Assembly (NCBI GenBank): GCA_024405895.1
Contig: JAKSNW010000010.1
Span: forward strand, 1-63,168
From: Paludibacteraceae bacterium
GTDB lineage: Bacteria > Bacteroidota > Bacteroidia > Bacteroidales > Paludibacteraceae
DNA length: 63,168 nucleotides
Direction: 5' to 3'
A program made the position numbers and the translations under genes. Shown piece after piece: positions 7,907 to 16,676 of this stretch. The number at the start of each line of letters is the position of its first letter. Position 1 is the first letter of the stretch. Below the pieces are notes generated by a model. That model was not told the DNA's origin, ran no database searches, and saw nothing but the letters and a program-made list of their open reading frames with translations.

Positions 7907-8932
7907 TTACTGAAAGATTAGAGACAGTCCGATTTGCGTGTATTTAGGGAGGTTTCGGAACTGTCCGTAGGGGCAGTTGCCATGGTAGGCACGCACTCCG
8001 ACGGCAAATTGGGAGAAGACACCGCTGTAGTTGGGAGCGTTGATTCGGAGACCGGCAAAGAGGTTGTAGGTGAATATTCTACGTTCATCCTGAGTGCCTT
8101 CTCCGTTGTAGGTGTAGCCGTGGAGAGCGCGGTTGCGTATCTCTGCGGAGACAATGCCCTGGAGTCCTCCTTGTGTCGCTTTTGTCTGATATTGGTATTG
8201 CAGCCAGACCTCTACCGGGGCAGTCGGTTGGCTCAGCAGTTGGTCGGGACCGTCGGCAGGGGTGACGTTGTAGCCCCGTCGGCTGAGGTTGTAGAGCACG
8301 GCGGCACTGAGACGTAACGTGTGACACGATGCCCAGGAGTCCTCCGGCTCGTTGACCGTGAAGGCGAGTTCGGCATAGTTGTAACTGACATTCACCCGTC
8401 GTAGCGTGTAGCCTTGCTCCATGTGCTGGATCTGCAGTTCGTCGCCGATATGGGTCGACTCATGCTTATAGGGACTGAAGGCGATAGAGTAGTTGCGGAG
8501 AAATCCCTTGTTGAGGCGGTGGATAAACGTCGTGGTAGGCATGCCGAAGCGGTAGTCGGTGTTGACCACCGGGGCTGTCGTAGGCTCCAGGATATCAAGC
8601 CAGATGGTTGACGAAGCGGTTGTGGAGAAACTCACTCCAAAGCGGTTCTGCTGAAACTCACCTCGCCAGATAGGTGCCTCCATGCCCATGACACCGAAGA
8701 CAGACATACGCCATGGCTTGTTGCTCTGGCTGTAGTCGTAGGCAGTGTGATTGCTGAAACCGGCGATGTCGATGCGGGCGAAGTTGGGGTGGACGTCGGC
8801 AAGGAGCGAACGGCCGTAGGGGGCGTAGCAGAAGAAGCCCTTGCGAGGCAACTCCTGAGCCGTGATATGGAGTGAAAAGGCGGTGAGCAAGAGCATCAGC
8901 AGCACTTTCCAGTGGCAGTTTTCGTGTGTCAT
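7907..8932 (-). CDS. Outer-membrane beta-barrel protein, unknown role
   Basis: A 341-residue exported protein counted from the ATG at 8932. The open frame extends to 8989, but the added residues precede an obvious signal peptide (WKVLLMLLLTAFSLHITAQ). The mature part is rich in alternating aromatic and polar strands (NYAELAFTVNE, WLQYQYQTK, YNLFAGLRI, GVRAYHGNCPYG) and ends in IGLSLIF-Q, close to the terminal aromatic signature of outer-membrane barrels. FCYAPYGRSLLADVHPNFAR near the N-terminus slightly resembles the DUF1207 family start; I do not rely on this. It is divergent from the glutamine synthetase gene. Substrate unknown. Confidence 0.7.
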   Translation of the reverse strand: MTHENCHWKVLLMLLLTAFSLHITAQELPRKGFFCYAPYGRSLLADVHPNFARIDIAGFSNHTAYDYSQSNKPWRMSVFGVMGMEAPIWRGEFQQNRFGVSFSTTASSTIWLDILEPTTAPVVNTDYRFGMPTTTFIHRLNKGFLRNYSIAFSPYKHESTHIGDELQIQHMEQGYTLRRVNVSYNYAELAFTVNEPEDSWASCHTLRLSAAVLYNLSRRGYNVTPADGPDQLLSQPTAPVEVWLQYQYQTKATQGGLQGIVSAEIRNRALHGYTYNGEGTQDERRIFTYNLFAGLRINAPNYSGVFSQFAVGVRAYHGNCPYGQFRNLPKYTQIGLSLIFQ

Positions 8933-9079
8933 TATATATAATATTGTATGGAAACGGCTGAAAACGGATCTCGAAGTGCCGTTTTGCAACCCAAAAGTGG
9001 TGCAAAATTAGCACAAACCTCCCTAATTCGGGTAGGGAAAAGTGGATTTTTTGATGCTTAGGGTCACGGAATACCCCTC

Positions 9080-9106
9080 TTGTTCCGTAAAAAAGTCGTA
9101 TATTTG
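9080..9106 (+). promoter_or_regulatory. Promoter of glutamine synthetase III
   Basis: TTG (9080-9082), 16 bases, then TATATTTG (9099-9106). Predicted transcription start near 9113 gives a leader of about 37 bases before the ATG at 9150. It also shows that the longer open frame starting at 9042 is not the real start. A minus-strand TAATTTTG (9010-9003) is a candidate -7 box for the divergent outer-membrane protein gene. Confidence 0.6.
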
Positions 9107-9149
9107 CACTTTATTAACGAGCATTTGCCCAACAATAAAAACCGTTACT

Positions 9150-11336
9150 ATGTCAGACTTAAGATTCAAGGTTGTGGAAAAAGCCTTTGGAAAGCAACCA
9201 CAAGCCGTGGAAACGCCAGCGCAACGTCCTGCAGAGATGTTCGCCAGCAAAGTGTTCGATCGCGATAAGATGCGTCATTATCTCCCTCAAGACATCTATT
9301 GTGCCTTGGTGGATGTGATGGATAATGGTACTCCACTCGACAAGAGCATTGCCGATGCTGTGGCTGCAGGCATGAAACAATGGGCTACGGAACAAGGTGT
9401 TACTCACTATACCCACTGGTTTCAGCCGTTGACGGGTGGCACAGCCGAGAAGCATGAGTCGTTCATTGAATATGGCATAGGCGGAGACGTCGTAGAGACC
9501 TTCTCCGGCAAGGTGCTCGTGCAGCAGGAACCAGATGCCTCCAGTTTCCCTAACGGTGGTATTCGAAATACCTTTGAAGCACGTGGCTATACCGCTTGGG
9601 ATGCATCATCTCCGGTTTTTATCATCGATGATACCCTCTGTATCCCAACCATCTTCATCTCCTATACAGGCGAATCGCTCGACTACAAAGCCCCGCTTCT
9701 GCGCTCACTTCGTGCATTGAACAATGTGGCATTGGAGGTGAGTCGCTGGTTCTATCCTGAGGCCAAACGTATCAGCACCTTCCTCGGCATCGAACAGGAG
9801 TATTTCCTTGTGGACGAAGACCTCTGTGTGGCTCGTCCGGATCTCCTGCTGACAGGCCGTACGCTCATGGGACACGAGGCTGCCAAGAACCAACAACTCG
9901 ACGACCACTATTTCGGCCATATCCCACAACGTGTCGTTGCTTTCATGAAAGACCTCGAACAGTGTGCACTTCAGTTGGGTATTCCGCTCAAGACACGACA
10001 CAACGAGGTGGCTCCCGGTCAGTTCGAACTGGCTCCTATCTATGAGGAGTGCAACCTGGCTGTGGATCATAACATGATACTGATGTCGCTGATGCACAAC
10101 GTTGCCAGCCGTCATGGCTTCCGCGTATTGCTTCATGAGAAACCGTTCAAGGGCGTCAACGGCTCCGGCAAACACTGCAACTGGTCGTTGGGCACCGATA
10201 CCGGTGTGCTGCTCTTTGCTCCCGGCAAGAGCGAGGACGAGAACCTCCGTTTTCTCACCTTCGTGGTCAATACGCTGATGGCAGTCTATCGTCACAACGG
10301 ACTCTTGAAGGCTTCTATCATGAACGCTACCAATGACCACCGTCTGGGTGCCAATGAAGCCCCTCCTGCCATCATCTCTGCTTTCCTGGGCAGTCAACTC
10401 TCTGGCATGCTCGATGCATTGGAGAATAGTGCTGACGACCGTCTGCAGCAGACAAAGAAAAAGGTGGGTCTCCGTTTCGACCTCCCACAGATTCCAGAGA
10501 TTCTCATCGACAATACCGATCGCAACCGCACCTCACCGTTTGCTTTCACGGGCAACCGTTTTGAGTTCCGGGCCGTCGGCTCTGAGGCCAACTGTGCCTG
10601 TGCCATGATAGCACTCAACTCAGCCGTAGCACAGCAACTGAAGGAGTTTAAGCAGACTGTTGATGCATTGGTAGAGCAGGGTGCTCCACTGAGAAACGCC
10701 ATCGTCAAGACCTTGAAGGAATATATTCAGACCTCAAAGCCAATACGCTTTGAAGGCAACGGCTATTCCGATGCTTGGAAACAGGAGGCTCTTCGTCGCG
10801 GACTTGACTGCGAGACCAGTACGCCGCTGATCTTTGACAACTACCTCACTCCAGAGACCGTGAAGATGTTTGAGTCGGTGGATGTGATGACAGCCAAGGA
10901 GTTGGAGGCTCGCAACGAGGTGAAATGGGAGACTTATACCAAAAAGATACAGATTGAAGCACGCGTTCTTGGCGACCTTGCCACCAACCATATCATCCCT
11001 GTGGCCAAAGAGTATCAGAGCAAACTGATTGACACCGTCTATAAGACTATGAAGATTGTGGCTCAAGAGGAAGCGGAGGTGCTCGCTGCCGATAATCTCC
11101 GACTTATTCGCGAGATTTCGCAACATAATGCCGCAATCGCCGAGAATGTGAAACGTATGGTGGAAGCCCGCAAGGTAGCCAACAAAATCACTTGCGAACG
11201 CGAGAAAGCCATTGCCTACCACGATACGGTGGCAAGTTGCTTCGAGGTCATCCGTGAACATATCGACAAACTCGAACTCATCGTTGACGACCGCATCTGG
11301 ACTCTGCCGAAATACCGCGAATTGCTCAATATCTAA
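9150..11336 (+). CDS. glnN: Glutamine synthetase, class III
   Basis: ATP-dependent formation of glutamine from glutamate and ammonium in the cytoplasm. The 728-residue length is that of class III enzymes, far above the roughly 450-470 of class I/II. Class III landmarks seen: HYTHWFQPLTGGTAEKHE, ASSFPNGG, FLGIEQEYFLVD, LKTRHNEVAPGQFELAP, KGVNGSGKHCNWS and NATNDHRLGANEAPPAI, with metal- and ATP-binding Glu, His and Arg positions. The C-terminal third is helical, as expected for the dodecamer of this class. The start MSDLRFKVVEKAFG is fixed by the promoter at 9080-9106. It is followed 27 bases later by miaA on the same strand. Confidence 0.96.
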   Translation: MSDLRFKVVEKAFGKQPQAVETPAQRPAEMFASKVFDRDKMRHYLPQDIYCALVDVMDNGTPLDKSIADAVAAGMKQWATEQGVTHYTHWFQPLTGGTAEKHESFIEYGIGGDVVETFSGKVLVQQEPDASSFPNGGIRNTFEARGYTAWDASSPVFIIDDTLCIPTIFISYTGESLDYKAPLLRSLRALNNVALEVSRWFYPEAKRISTFLGIEQEYFLVDEDLCVARPDLLLTGRTLMGHEAAKNQQLDDHYFGHIPQRVVAFMKDLEQCALQLGIPLKTRHNEVAPGQFELAPIYEECNLAVDHNMILMSLMHNVASRHGFRVLLHEKPFKGVNGSGKHCNWSLGTDTGVLLFAPGKSEDENLRFLTFVVNTLMAVYRHNGLLKASIMNATNDHRLGANEAPPAIISAFLGSQLSGMLDALENSADDRLQQTKKKVGLRFDLPQIPEILIDNTDRNRTSPFAFTGNRFEFRAVGSEANCACAMIALNSAVAQQLKEFKQTVDALVEQGAPLRNAIVKTLKEYIQTSKPIRFEGNGYSDAWKQEALRRGLDCETSTPLIFDNYLTPETVKMFESVDVMTAKELEARNEVKWETYTKKIQIEARVLGDLATNHIIPVAKEYQSKLIDTVYKTMKIVAQEEAEVLAADNLRLIREISQHNAAIAENVKRMVEARKVANKITCEREKAIAYHDTVASCFEVIREHIDKLELIVDDRIWTLPKYRELLNI

Positions 11337-11363
11337 ATGTGACAAAAACTGCTTTTTCTCTCA

Positions 11364-12290
11364 ATGGAAAACGATACATATAATATAGTAGTCATCACAG
11401 GTCCTACGGCAACAGGCAAGACTGCCTTTGCTACCCATCTCGCTGCCGCCATCGACGGCGAGATCATCAGTGCCGATAGCCGACAGATCTATCGTGGCAT
11501 GGACCTCGGCACAGGCAAGGATATCGACGAGTATGTGGTCGACGGCAAACCGATTCCCTATCACCTCATCGACATCAAACCTGCCGGCTACAAATACAAC
11601 CTCTACGAATACTGCCGCGACTTCTACGCAGCCTACGAGGATATCGTCAGCCGTGGCCGTATGCCTATCCTCTGTGGTGGCACAGGTCTCTATGTGGAGT
11701 CGGTGCTGAAAGGCTACCGTATGGTGGAAGTGCCCGTCAACGAGCCGCTGCGTGCTTCATTGGAAGGAAAGAGCATTGACGAACTCAAGACTATCCTGGA
11801 GCAATACAAGACACTCCATAACGTCACCGACATCGAGACCACCAAACGTGCCATCCGTGCCATCGAGATTGCCGAATACTACAAGACACATCCCGAAGAA
11901 GAGGACAAGGAGCAGCGTCCTGAACTCCGTCCGTTGGTTTTGGGTGTGAAAATTGACGTGGAGACACGCCGTCGTTCCATTACTCGCCGTCTGAAACAGC
12001 GTCTGGAAAGCGGCATGATCGACGAAGTGAAGCATCTTTTGGAGTCCGTTCCGGCCGAAGATTTGCTCTATTATGGACTCGAATATAAGTTTCTCACGCT
12101 TTTTTTGACCGGAAAACTCACATACGAGGAGATGTTTTCGCAACTTGAAGTGGCAATTCACCAGTTTGCAAAGCGCCAAATGACCTGGTTTCGCGGCATG
12201 GAACGACGCGGAATACCTATTCAATGGGTTGATTATCAGTTGCCGTTAGAAGAGAAAGTAGAAATAGCAAAAAAAATGATGAAAAAATAG
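11364..12290 (+). CDS. miaA: tRNA dimethylallyltransferase
   Basis: Transfers the dimethylallyl group from DMAPP to N6 of A37 in tRNAs that read codons beginning with U. The 308-residue protein has the P-loop GPTATGKT (13-20), the DSRQIYRGMDLGTGK substrate segment (DSxQ and YRGxDxGT, with Arg in place of the common Met), CGGTGLYVES and the C-terminal FAKRQMTWFRG helix typical of MiaA. It lies 27 bases after the glutamine synthetase gene, possibly cotranscribed. The tRNA promoter begins within 10 bases of its stop. The adjacent tRNA-Ser(UGA) has A36-A37 and should be a substrate. Confidence 0.93.
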   Translation: MENDTYNIVVITGPTATGKTAFATHLAAAIDGEIISADSRQIYRGMDLGTGKDIDEYVVDGKPIPYHLIDIKPAGYKYNLYEYCRDFYAAYEDIVSRGRMPILCGGTGLYVESVLKGYRMVEVPVNEPLRASLEGKSIDELKTILEQYKTLHNVTDIETTKRAIRAIEIAEYYKTHPEEEDKEQRPELRPLVLGVKIDVETRRRSITRRLKQRLESGMIDEVKHLLESVPAEDLLYYGLEYKFLTLFLTGKLTYEEMFSQLEVAIHQFAKRQMTWFRGMERRGIPIQWVDYQLPLEEKVEIAKKMMKK

Positions 12291-12298
12291 CCCGAAAG

Positions 12299-12330
12299 TT
12301 TGGTGGAATCAGAAAAAGCATGTACTTTTG
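12299..12330 (+). promoter_or_regulatory. Promoter of the tRNA-L31 unit
   Basis: TTTG (12299-12302), a 20-base spacer, then TACTTTTG (12323-12330): a near-ideal Bacteroidota promoter. Transcription should begin near 12337, 30 bases before tRNA-Pro. Confidence 0.75.
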
Positions 12331-12366
12331 CACCGCTTTCGGGAACGAAAAATTCTCAAGCACACT

Positions 12367-12439
12367 CGGGGCGTAGCACAGTTGGTAGTGTACCTGGTTT
12401 GGGACCAGGTGGTCGCAGGTTCGAGTCCTGTCACCCCGA
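12367..12439 (+). tRNA. tRNA-Pro (anticodon UGG)
   Basis: A 73-base cloverleaf. Anticodon loop TTTGGGA gives UGG at positions 34-36. D stem GCAC/GTGT, anticodon stem CCTGG/CCAGG, T stem GCAGG/CCTGT with TTCGAGT loop. The acceptor stem CGGGGCG/CACCCCG has a C6-A67 mismatch and otherwise pairs perfectly. Discriminator A. CCA is not encoded. Confidence 0.95.
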
Positions 12440-12486
12440 CTTTTTTTGTATAATGACCCTTACTTCTTCGGAGGTAAGCAAACAAT

Positions 12487-12571
12487 GGAGAGATGGCGGA
12501 GTGGTCGATCGCGGCGGTCTTGAAAACCGTTGTACTGAGAGGTACCGGGGGTTCGAATCCCTCTCTCTCCG
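12487..12571 (+). tRNA. tRNA-Ser (anticodon UGA)
   Basis: An 85-base class II tRNA with a long variable arm. The acceptor stem GGAGAGA/TCTCTCC pairs fully; discriminator G as usual for serine. Anticodon loop CTTGAAA gives UGA, with A37 next to A36, which makes it a likely MiaA substrate. CCA is not encoded. A run of T follows directly. Confidence 0.96.
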
Positions 12572-12609
12572 CTTTTTTTTTGCAAAAAAATTAATTAAAC
12601 ACAGGTCCT

Positions 12610-12867
12610 ATGAAAAAAGGAATTCATCCAGAGAGCTATCGACCCGTAGTATTTAAAGACATGTCTAACGAGGAAATCTTCATCACTCGTTCTACTGTTG
12701 CTACGAAAGAAACCATCGACATTGATGGGGTAACTTATCCTTTGGTAAAACTTGAGATTTCAAGCTCATCTCACCCATTCTACACCGGCAAAACCAAATT
12801 GGTTGACACCGCTGGTCGCGTAGATAAGTTCATGAGCCGTTACGGTAATCGCAAACGCACCAAATAA
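12610..12867 (+). CDS. rpmE2: 50S ribosomal protein L31, type B
   Basis: An 85-residue large-subunit protein. [24 protein letters not shown] and [12 protein letters not shown] are L31 landmarks. It contains no cysteine, so it is the zinc-independent type B form. It lies 38 bases after tRNA-Ser on the same strand with no hairpin between them, so it is probably transcribed with the two tRNAs and released by processing. A strong terminator follows. Confidence 0.96.
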   Translation: MKKGIHPESYRPVVFKDMSNEEIFITRSTVATKETIDIDGVTYPLVKLEISSSSHPFYTGKTKLVDTAGRVDKFMSRYGNRKRTK

Positions 12868-12887
12868 TATAGGTCGACAAAGCTATA

Positions 12888-12920
12888 AACGCCTGCCTCT
12901 TTCGAGGTAGGCGTTTTTTT
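12888..12920 (+). terminator. Intrinsic terminator after rpmE2
   Basis: AACGCCTGCCTC and GAGGTAGGCGTT form a 12-bp stem (one G-T pair) with a TTTC loop, followed by a T-tract. Confidence 0.92.
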
Positions 12921-12976
12921 GTCTTTTTGTTGGGAAAAGTGAGTGAAATAGGGTAGCCATTGTTTCAAAAATAGCG

Positions 12977-12984
12977 TATCTTTG
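12977..12984 (+). promoter_or_regulatory. -7 box of glycosyltransferase-like gene
   Basis: TATCTTTG matches TAnnTTTG. The nearest TTG (12960-12962) is only 14 bases upstream, so the -33 element is uncertain. The leader to the start at 13120 would be about 130 bases. Confidence 0.45.
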
Positions 12985-13119
12985 TAACCAATTTGCTTCC
13001 GGAATGAACTGCCGGGAGAAACTACTGCTTGATAACAACATTATAAAAAAACTACTATTGTAAAACAGACTTGAAGGCAGGGCGTTACGTCTCTGTCCTT
13101 GTCTGTTTTATGGCTGTTT

Positions 13120-13959
13120 ATGACACCAAAAAGAATGGTCTTTCGTGCCATAGTGAGAACTATGGAAGCTATCACTATGCACTGTCCGCCGAAGAAAACA
13201 CTGAATCTGACGGCAGGAATAGACAAAGCGAACAGAGTGGATGTCATTACCGTGGCATTCAACAATAGCGAGTTGATTCGCTTGCAACATAGGTTCTTAC
13301 AGAAGAATCTAAAGGATAACTATCATCAGATTATTGTGGACAACTCTACTAATGCCATTGTGCGTGAAGAGCTCTATGCCTTCTGTTTGGAGAATGGTCT
13401 TACCTATGTCGGCCTGCCTAAGAATCTGCTTAATTACGTTGGTCCTTCCTACTCACATGCCAATGCCCTCAACTACACCTATCGCAAGATAATCCGTCAG
13501 CGACATCCTTTTGCTTTCGGACAGATTGACCACGACCTCTTCCCGATAGCTCCTTTCTCCGTAGTTGAAAAACTGAGCAATCAGCCGTTCTATGGTCCAT
13601 TGCGTCATCGTGGCAACTGCTGGTATCTATCGGGCATCATGTCGTTTTTCCGTTATGATTATGTCTGCGATAAAAAAGTGGACTTCATGCCGGTTACTCC
13701 CGATAAAATCTACCTTGACACCGGTGGAGGCAACTGGTATCCTATCTACTCAAAACTGAATTTGGAGCAACTGCACTTTCCAAACGAATGCATTGAACCG
13801 TTGCGTGTTGGGGGTGACCGCCATGGCGACTCGTTGGAATACTTCGATGACAAGCATTGGCTGCATACTATCAACGGCAGTTGCTGGAAGAAGATAGAGA
13901 AAGAAGAAGAGAAGAACCGGTTGGTAAGAAACTATCTCAACTCATTCCTGGAGAAGTGA
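13120..13959 (+). CDS. Glycosyltransferase-like (GT-A fold) protein
   Basis: About 279 residues from the ATG at 13120. The open frame begins at a TTG at 13099 and other ATGs follow at 13135 and 13162, so the start is uncertain. From about residue 40 the pattern fits a GT-A nucleotide-sugar transferase: VDVITVAFNNSELI as first strand, YHQIIVDNSTN as second, and GQIDHDLFPI with a D-H-D in the place of the metal-binding DxD. The C-terminal half (GGNWYPIYSKL and HGDSLEYF) is not typical of GT2. Donor and acceptor unknown. Single gene with its own -7 box and a shared terminator downstream. Confidence 0.6.
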   Translation: MTPKRMVFRAIVRTMEAITMHCPPKKTLNLTAGIDKANRVDVITVAFNNSELIRLQHRFLQKNLKDNYHQIIVDNSTNAIVREELYAFCLENGLTYVGLPKNLLNYVGPSYSHANALNYTYRKIIRQRHPFAFGQIDHDLFPIAPFSVVEKLSNQPFYGPLRHRGNCWYLSGIMSFFRYDYVCDKKVDFMPVTPDKIYLDTGGGNWYPIYSKLNLEQLHFPNECIEPLRVGGDRHGDSLEYFDDKHWLHTINGSCWKKIEKEEEKNRLVRNYLNSFLEK

Positions 13960-13996
13960 TTTCTTTCCCAATCCCATAAACTTTAGAAAAATAAAA

Positions 13997-14027
13997 TATC
14001 CCGTCAGCCTTTGCGGTGGACGGGATA
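13997..14027. terminator. Bidirectional terminator between convergent genes
   Basis: TATCCCGTC and GACGGGATA form a perfect 9-bp outer stem with partial pairing inside. A-rich sequence precedes it and T-rich sequence follows, so it can serve both the gene ending at 13959 and the one ending at 14054. Confidence 0.75.
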
Positions 14028-14053
14028 CTTTGTTTTGAATATGTTGTTATGCC

Positions 14054-15082
14054 TTAGTCGATGCTTTTCAGCACGTAATTGCGTGAACCTAAGCCAATAT
14101 ACTCGCCCCATTCCATAATATGGGTGCCGTGTTTTTCCTCAATACGATCGAGCAATGGCTGATTGTTGTTGTGGGCATCATGATGAATCTTTGTCACGAT
14201 ATCACAGCAAGCCTGATCAAGAGCCACAGGATCGGTAGATGCCAAGATACCATAATCGGCAATCAGCGGTTTTTCTGGGTGAGCATTACAGTCACAGTCG
14301 ATTGACATACGGTACATTACGCAGATATATAGTACCTTCTGGCCATTATCGAAATAATTATGAACTGCTTGGGCTGCTGCTGCCATAGACTCCACAAAAC
14401 CATCTTGATTCTTTGTATGCAACCAGAACAGTTTCGTGTGTTCGGTTACGCCGGCAGAGTGGATATAAGCTTTGCCTGCAGCACTTGCCACTCCGATAGA
14501 AGCATTCTTGAGCACACCACCCATACCTGCCATCTGATGACCTTTGAAGTGGGCGAGGTTAACCATAAAGTCGTAGTTTTTCAGATGGTCGCCAACAAGG
14601 TCGTACTTAATCCAAGTTGTATCGCAGACAGGAATACGCATCTGTCCTTCTGCATCCATGATATCTACAGGAGCAACAGCTTCGAAGCCACGTTCGCGAA
14701 TTGCTTTCAAGTGTTTCTTTGTGGTGTTACGGTTGCCAGGATAGGCTGTATTGCACTCTACAATAGTCACTTTGTTGCCTTCTGTGCTGTTCATGTGGTC
14801 GATGAGCGGTTTCATCATCTCTGGGCGGATATAGCCTGTTTCCGATGACTCGCCGGTAGAGATTTTCAAGGCAATTCGTCCTGTGGCAGAACGGCCTACG
14901 GCTTCATAGATACGAACCAAAGCCTCTGGCGAGAGGTCGCGTGTGACATAGACCACTGGTGTGTCTTCCTTAGGGGCTGGTTCTACGGTTTGAGTACCTG
15001 TAGCTGTGGCTTTAGTGCAAGCGGTTGTCAAGCAAGCCAAGGTCAGCAATAACATTGCTAAAGAAATGATAGATGATTTCAT
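14054..15082 (-). CDS. DUF362 domain lipoprotein
   Basis: 342 residues from the ATG at 15082. The frame stays open to 15286, but the preferred start gives a clear lipoprotein signal (SLAMLLLTLACLTTAC, ending in a lipobox-like L-T-T-A-C). The mature protein has the DUF362 pattern: VTIVECNTAYPGNRN, YDFMVNLAHFKGHQMAGMGGVLKN, SMAAAAQAV, CDCNAHPEKP, ILASTDPVALDQACCDIV. DUF362 proteins are often fused or adjacent to ferredoxins; here no 4Fe-4S motif is seen, though several Cys are conserved near the C-terminus. Predicted periplasmic or membrane-anchored. Reaction unknown. A -7 box lies 26 bases upstream. Confidence 0.85.
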   Translation of the reverse strand: MKSSIISLAMLLLTLACLTTACTKATATGTQTVEPAPKEDTPVVYVTRDLSPEALVRIYEAVGRSATGRIALKISTGESSETGYIRPEMMKPLIDHMNSTEGNKVTIVECNTAYPGNRNTTKKHLKAIRERGFEAVAPVDIMDAEGQMRIPVCDTTWIKYDLVGDHLKNYDFMVNLAHFKGHQMAGMGGVLKNASIGVASAAGKAYIHSAGVTEHTKLFWLHTKNQDGFVESMAAAAQAVHNYFDNGQKVLYICVMYRMSIDCDCNAHPEKPLIADYGILASTDPVALDQACCDIVTKIHHDAHNNNQPLLDRIEEKHGTHIMEWGEYIGLGSRNYVLKSID

Positions 15083-15107
15083 GTGTATTTGTTTGAAAAA
15101 TGAGCCG

Positions 15108-15115
15108 CAAAGATA
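15108..15115 (-). promoter_or_regulatory. -7 box of DUF362 gene
   Basis: Minus-strand TATCTTTG, 26 bases upstream of the ATG at 15082, supporting that start over the longer frame. No convincing -33. Confidence 0.45.
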
Positions 15116-15292
15116 CAAAAAATATCCTTTAATTACCTCTTCTTCCGTAAAAGCTATCTTTGACTTAAATAGACGGCTCCAATGTGGCAACGCTAAGAAA
15201 ATCCTATTTAATGGATTTTTCATAAGTGTGTGAATCTCAGTTGTTACTTCGAAATTTTGGACCATAAGGCTCATTTTAACACTCAAGATTAC

Positions 15293-15320
15293 TTGTGTTA
15301 ATATAAATTTGTTATATTTG
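15293..15320 (+). promoter_or_regulatory. Candidate promoter of the giant T9SS gene
   Basis: TTG (15293-15295), 17 bases, TATATTTG (15313-15320). The leader to the ATG at 15642 would be long, about 315 bases. The gene-free stretch 15083-15641 holds this, the divergent -7 box at 15108 and nothing else I can recognise. Confidence 0.45.
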
Positions 15321-15641
15321 CGAATTGATATGTTTTGGATAAGTGTGTGGCCTGTTCGCTAAATGTGAACGGTCGTGAGCCTACTTATTAAGCCGTGTTT
15401 CGCATATTCATGTAATGTTGCGAATTTGCGATTTTGTGCCCATGTTACACAAACTATATCTAAAACATGTCTAAAAAGATTTTGTTCACTCTGTCTGTTA
15501 TTTTTAAGATTGTCAATTTTAGAGTTGATGAAATCAAATTCCGTTTTTGACGAAAAAAATGATGACGGGTAGAGCAGACCTTTGCTTGGGCTCTATCAAA
15601 ATGCAAACACGAGAAAAATAACAAACATAAATATCTACAAA

Positions 15642-16634
15642 ATGAAAAAGGCATTTTTACTTTTTGTGTTGGCCATGGTCACGATGTGTACCATGTCGGC
15701 ACAGACACCTGTAGATGGTAAGCCTTTTTTGTCAACTATTGACACCATAGTGTCCGGTCTTCCGTTCCCTACGCACTGGAGCTACGGCATGTCGCAGCAG
15801 ATCTATACCGCCAACGAGTTGGATTTGCCGAAATCACGTTTGACAAAACTGCGTTTCTATAGGTTTGGTAGCATCTCCTCTGCCATCACCGGGCAGATAG
15901 AGGTCTACATCGGTCATACGGCCAAATCGTCTTTCACCAGTGCGTCCGACTACATCGCACCCAACGGACTGACGAAAGTCTACGATGGTTCCGTCACTTG
16001 GCCACTGTCTTCCAATCTGGAAATCACCTTCCAGACACCGTTTATCTATGATGGAGAATCGAACCTTGTTCTCTATGTCAGAAACAAAACCGGATCGTAT
16101 AACACAAACATCATCCCGAGTTACTATGCCAGCAAATCGCGCAGCACCAGTTGTGTGTTATCCTATTGCGACAATGGTGCTGTCTATCCTAATCCATCAC
16201 TGAACCCTAACGGTACCAACCGCTTGTTGGAAAATAACCGTAGCGTCATCGCGTTCACCTATGAGCCATTCACTCCAACAGTGGCTCATCACGATGATGA
16301 GACAGCCATCAATCCGGTCTACACAATAGACAACGCTACCACATTATTCACTGCAAGCAAGAACTACAGTTGGATAGAGCAAATCTATACTTCTACCGAG
16401 ATGGGTGGTTCCCGCGAACTCAATGCTGTGGCCTTCCGTCACAGTTCTGGTTCTGGCACTCGACGTCTTGAAATCTATCTCGGACATACCTCATTGGATA
16501 AATCCTCTTTGACATCCTATAGTTGGGTTCCTCTTGACACCATGACCTTGGTGTTCAGCGGCAACGTCACAGTACGCTCCTCCGACGACTGGGTTCGCAT
16601 CGACTTCGACCACATTTTCCATTACAATGCTTAA
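15642..16634 (+). CDS. Giant T9SS surface protein, 5' part ending at in-frame TAA
   Basis: The first 330 residues of what appears to be one gene continuing to 23465. The ATG at 15642 begins a signal peptide (MKKAFLLFVLAMVTMCTMSAQ). Two copies of the shared surface module follow: about 45-150 (QQIYTANEL, IEVYIGHT, LTKVYDG, PFIYDGESNLVLYV) and about 230-330 (EQIYTSTEM, LEIYLGHT, LVFSGNV). The second copy is cut at F-H-Y-N-A-stop. The next codons, in the same frame, resume the module (GGDNLVIAVRDVTG). As it stands the product would be a truncated exported protein with no sorting domain. The frame upstream to 15582 is spacer. Confidence 0.75.
   Translation: MKKAFLLFVLAMVTMCTMSAQTPVDGKPFLSTIDTIVSGLPFPTHWSYGMSQQIYTANELDLPKSRLTKLRFYRFGSISSAITGQIEVYIGHTAKSSFTSASDYIAPNGLTKVYDGSVTWPLSSNLEITFQTPFIYDGESNLVLYVRNKTGSYNTNIIPSYYASKSRSTSCVLSYCDNGAVYPNPSLNPNGTNRLLENNRSVIAFTYEPFTPTVAHHDDETAINPVYTIDNATTLFTASKNYSWIEQIYTSTEMGGSRELNAVAFRHSSGSGTRRLEIYLGHTSLDKSSLTSYSWVPLDTMTLVFSGNVTVRSSDDWVRIDFDHIFHYNA
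16632..16634 (+). other. In-frame TAA splitting the giant surface protein gene
   Basis: The TAA lies inside module copy 2, in the same frame as both flanking coding parts. Other copies have four residues between F-x-Y and N-L. Here there are six codons, two of them GCT TAA. Removing GCTTAA restores the family spacing exactly, so a 6-base insertion is at least as good an explanation as a point nonsense change. Confidence 0.8.
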
Positions 16635-16676
16635 GGAGGCGACAACCTCGTTATTGCTGTTCGCGATGTCACCGGT

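Noticed and set aside
7093-7947. 284-residue frame opposite yebC
   Set aside because: Antisense to a clear family member; open only because of yebC codon use.
12367-12571. Integration site at the tRNA genes
   Set aside because: No integrase, no duplicated tRNA end, and core genes on both sides.
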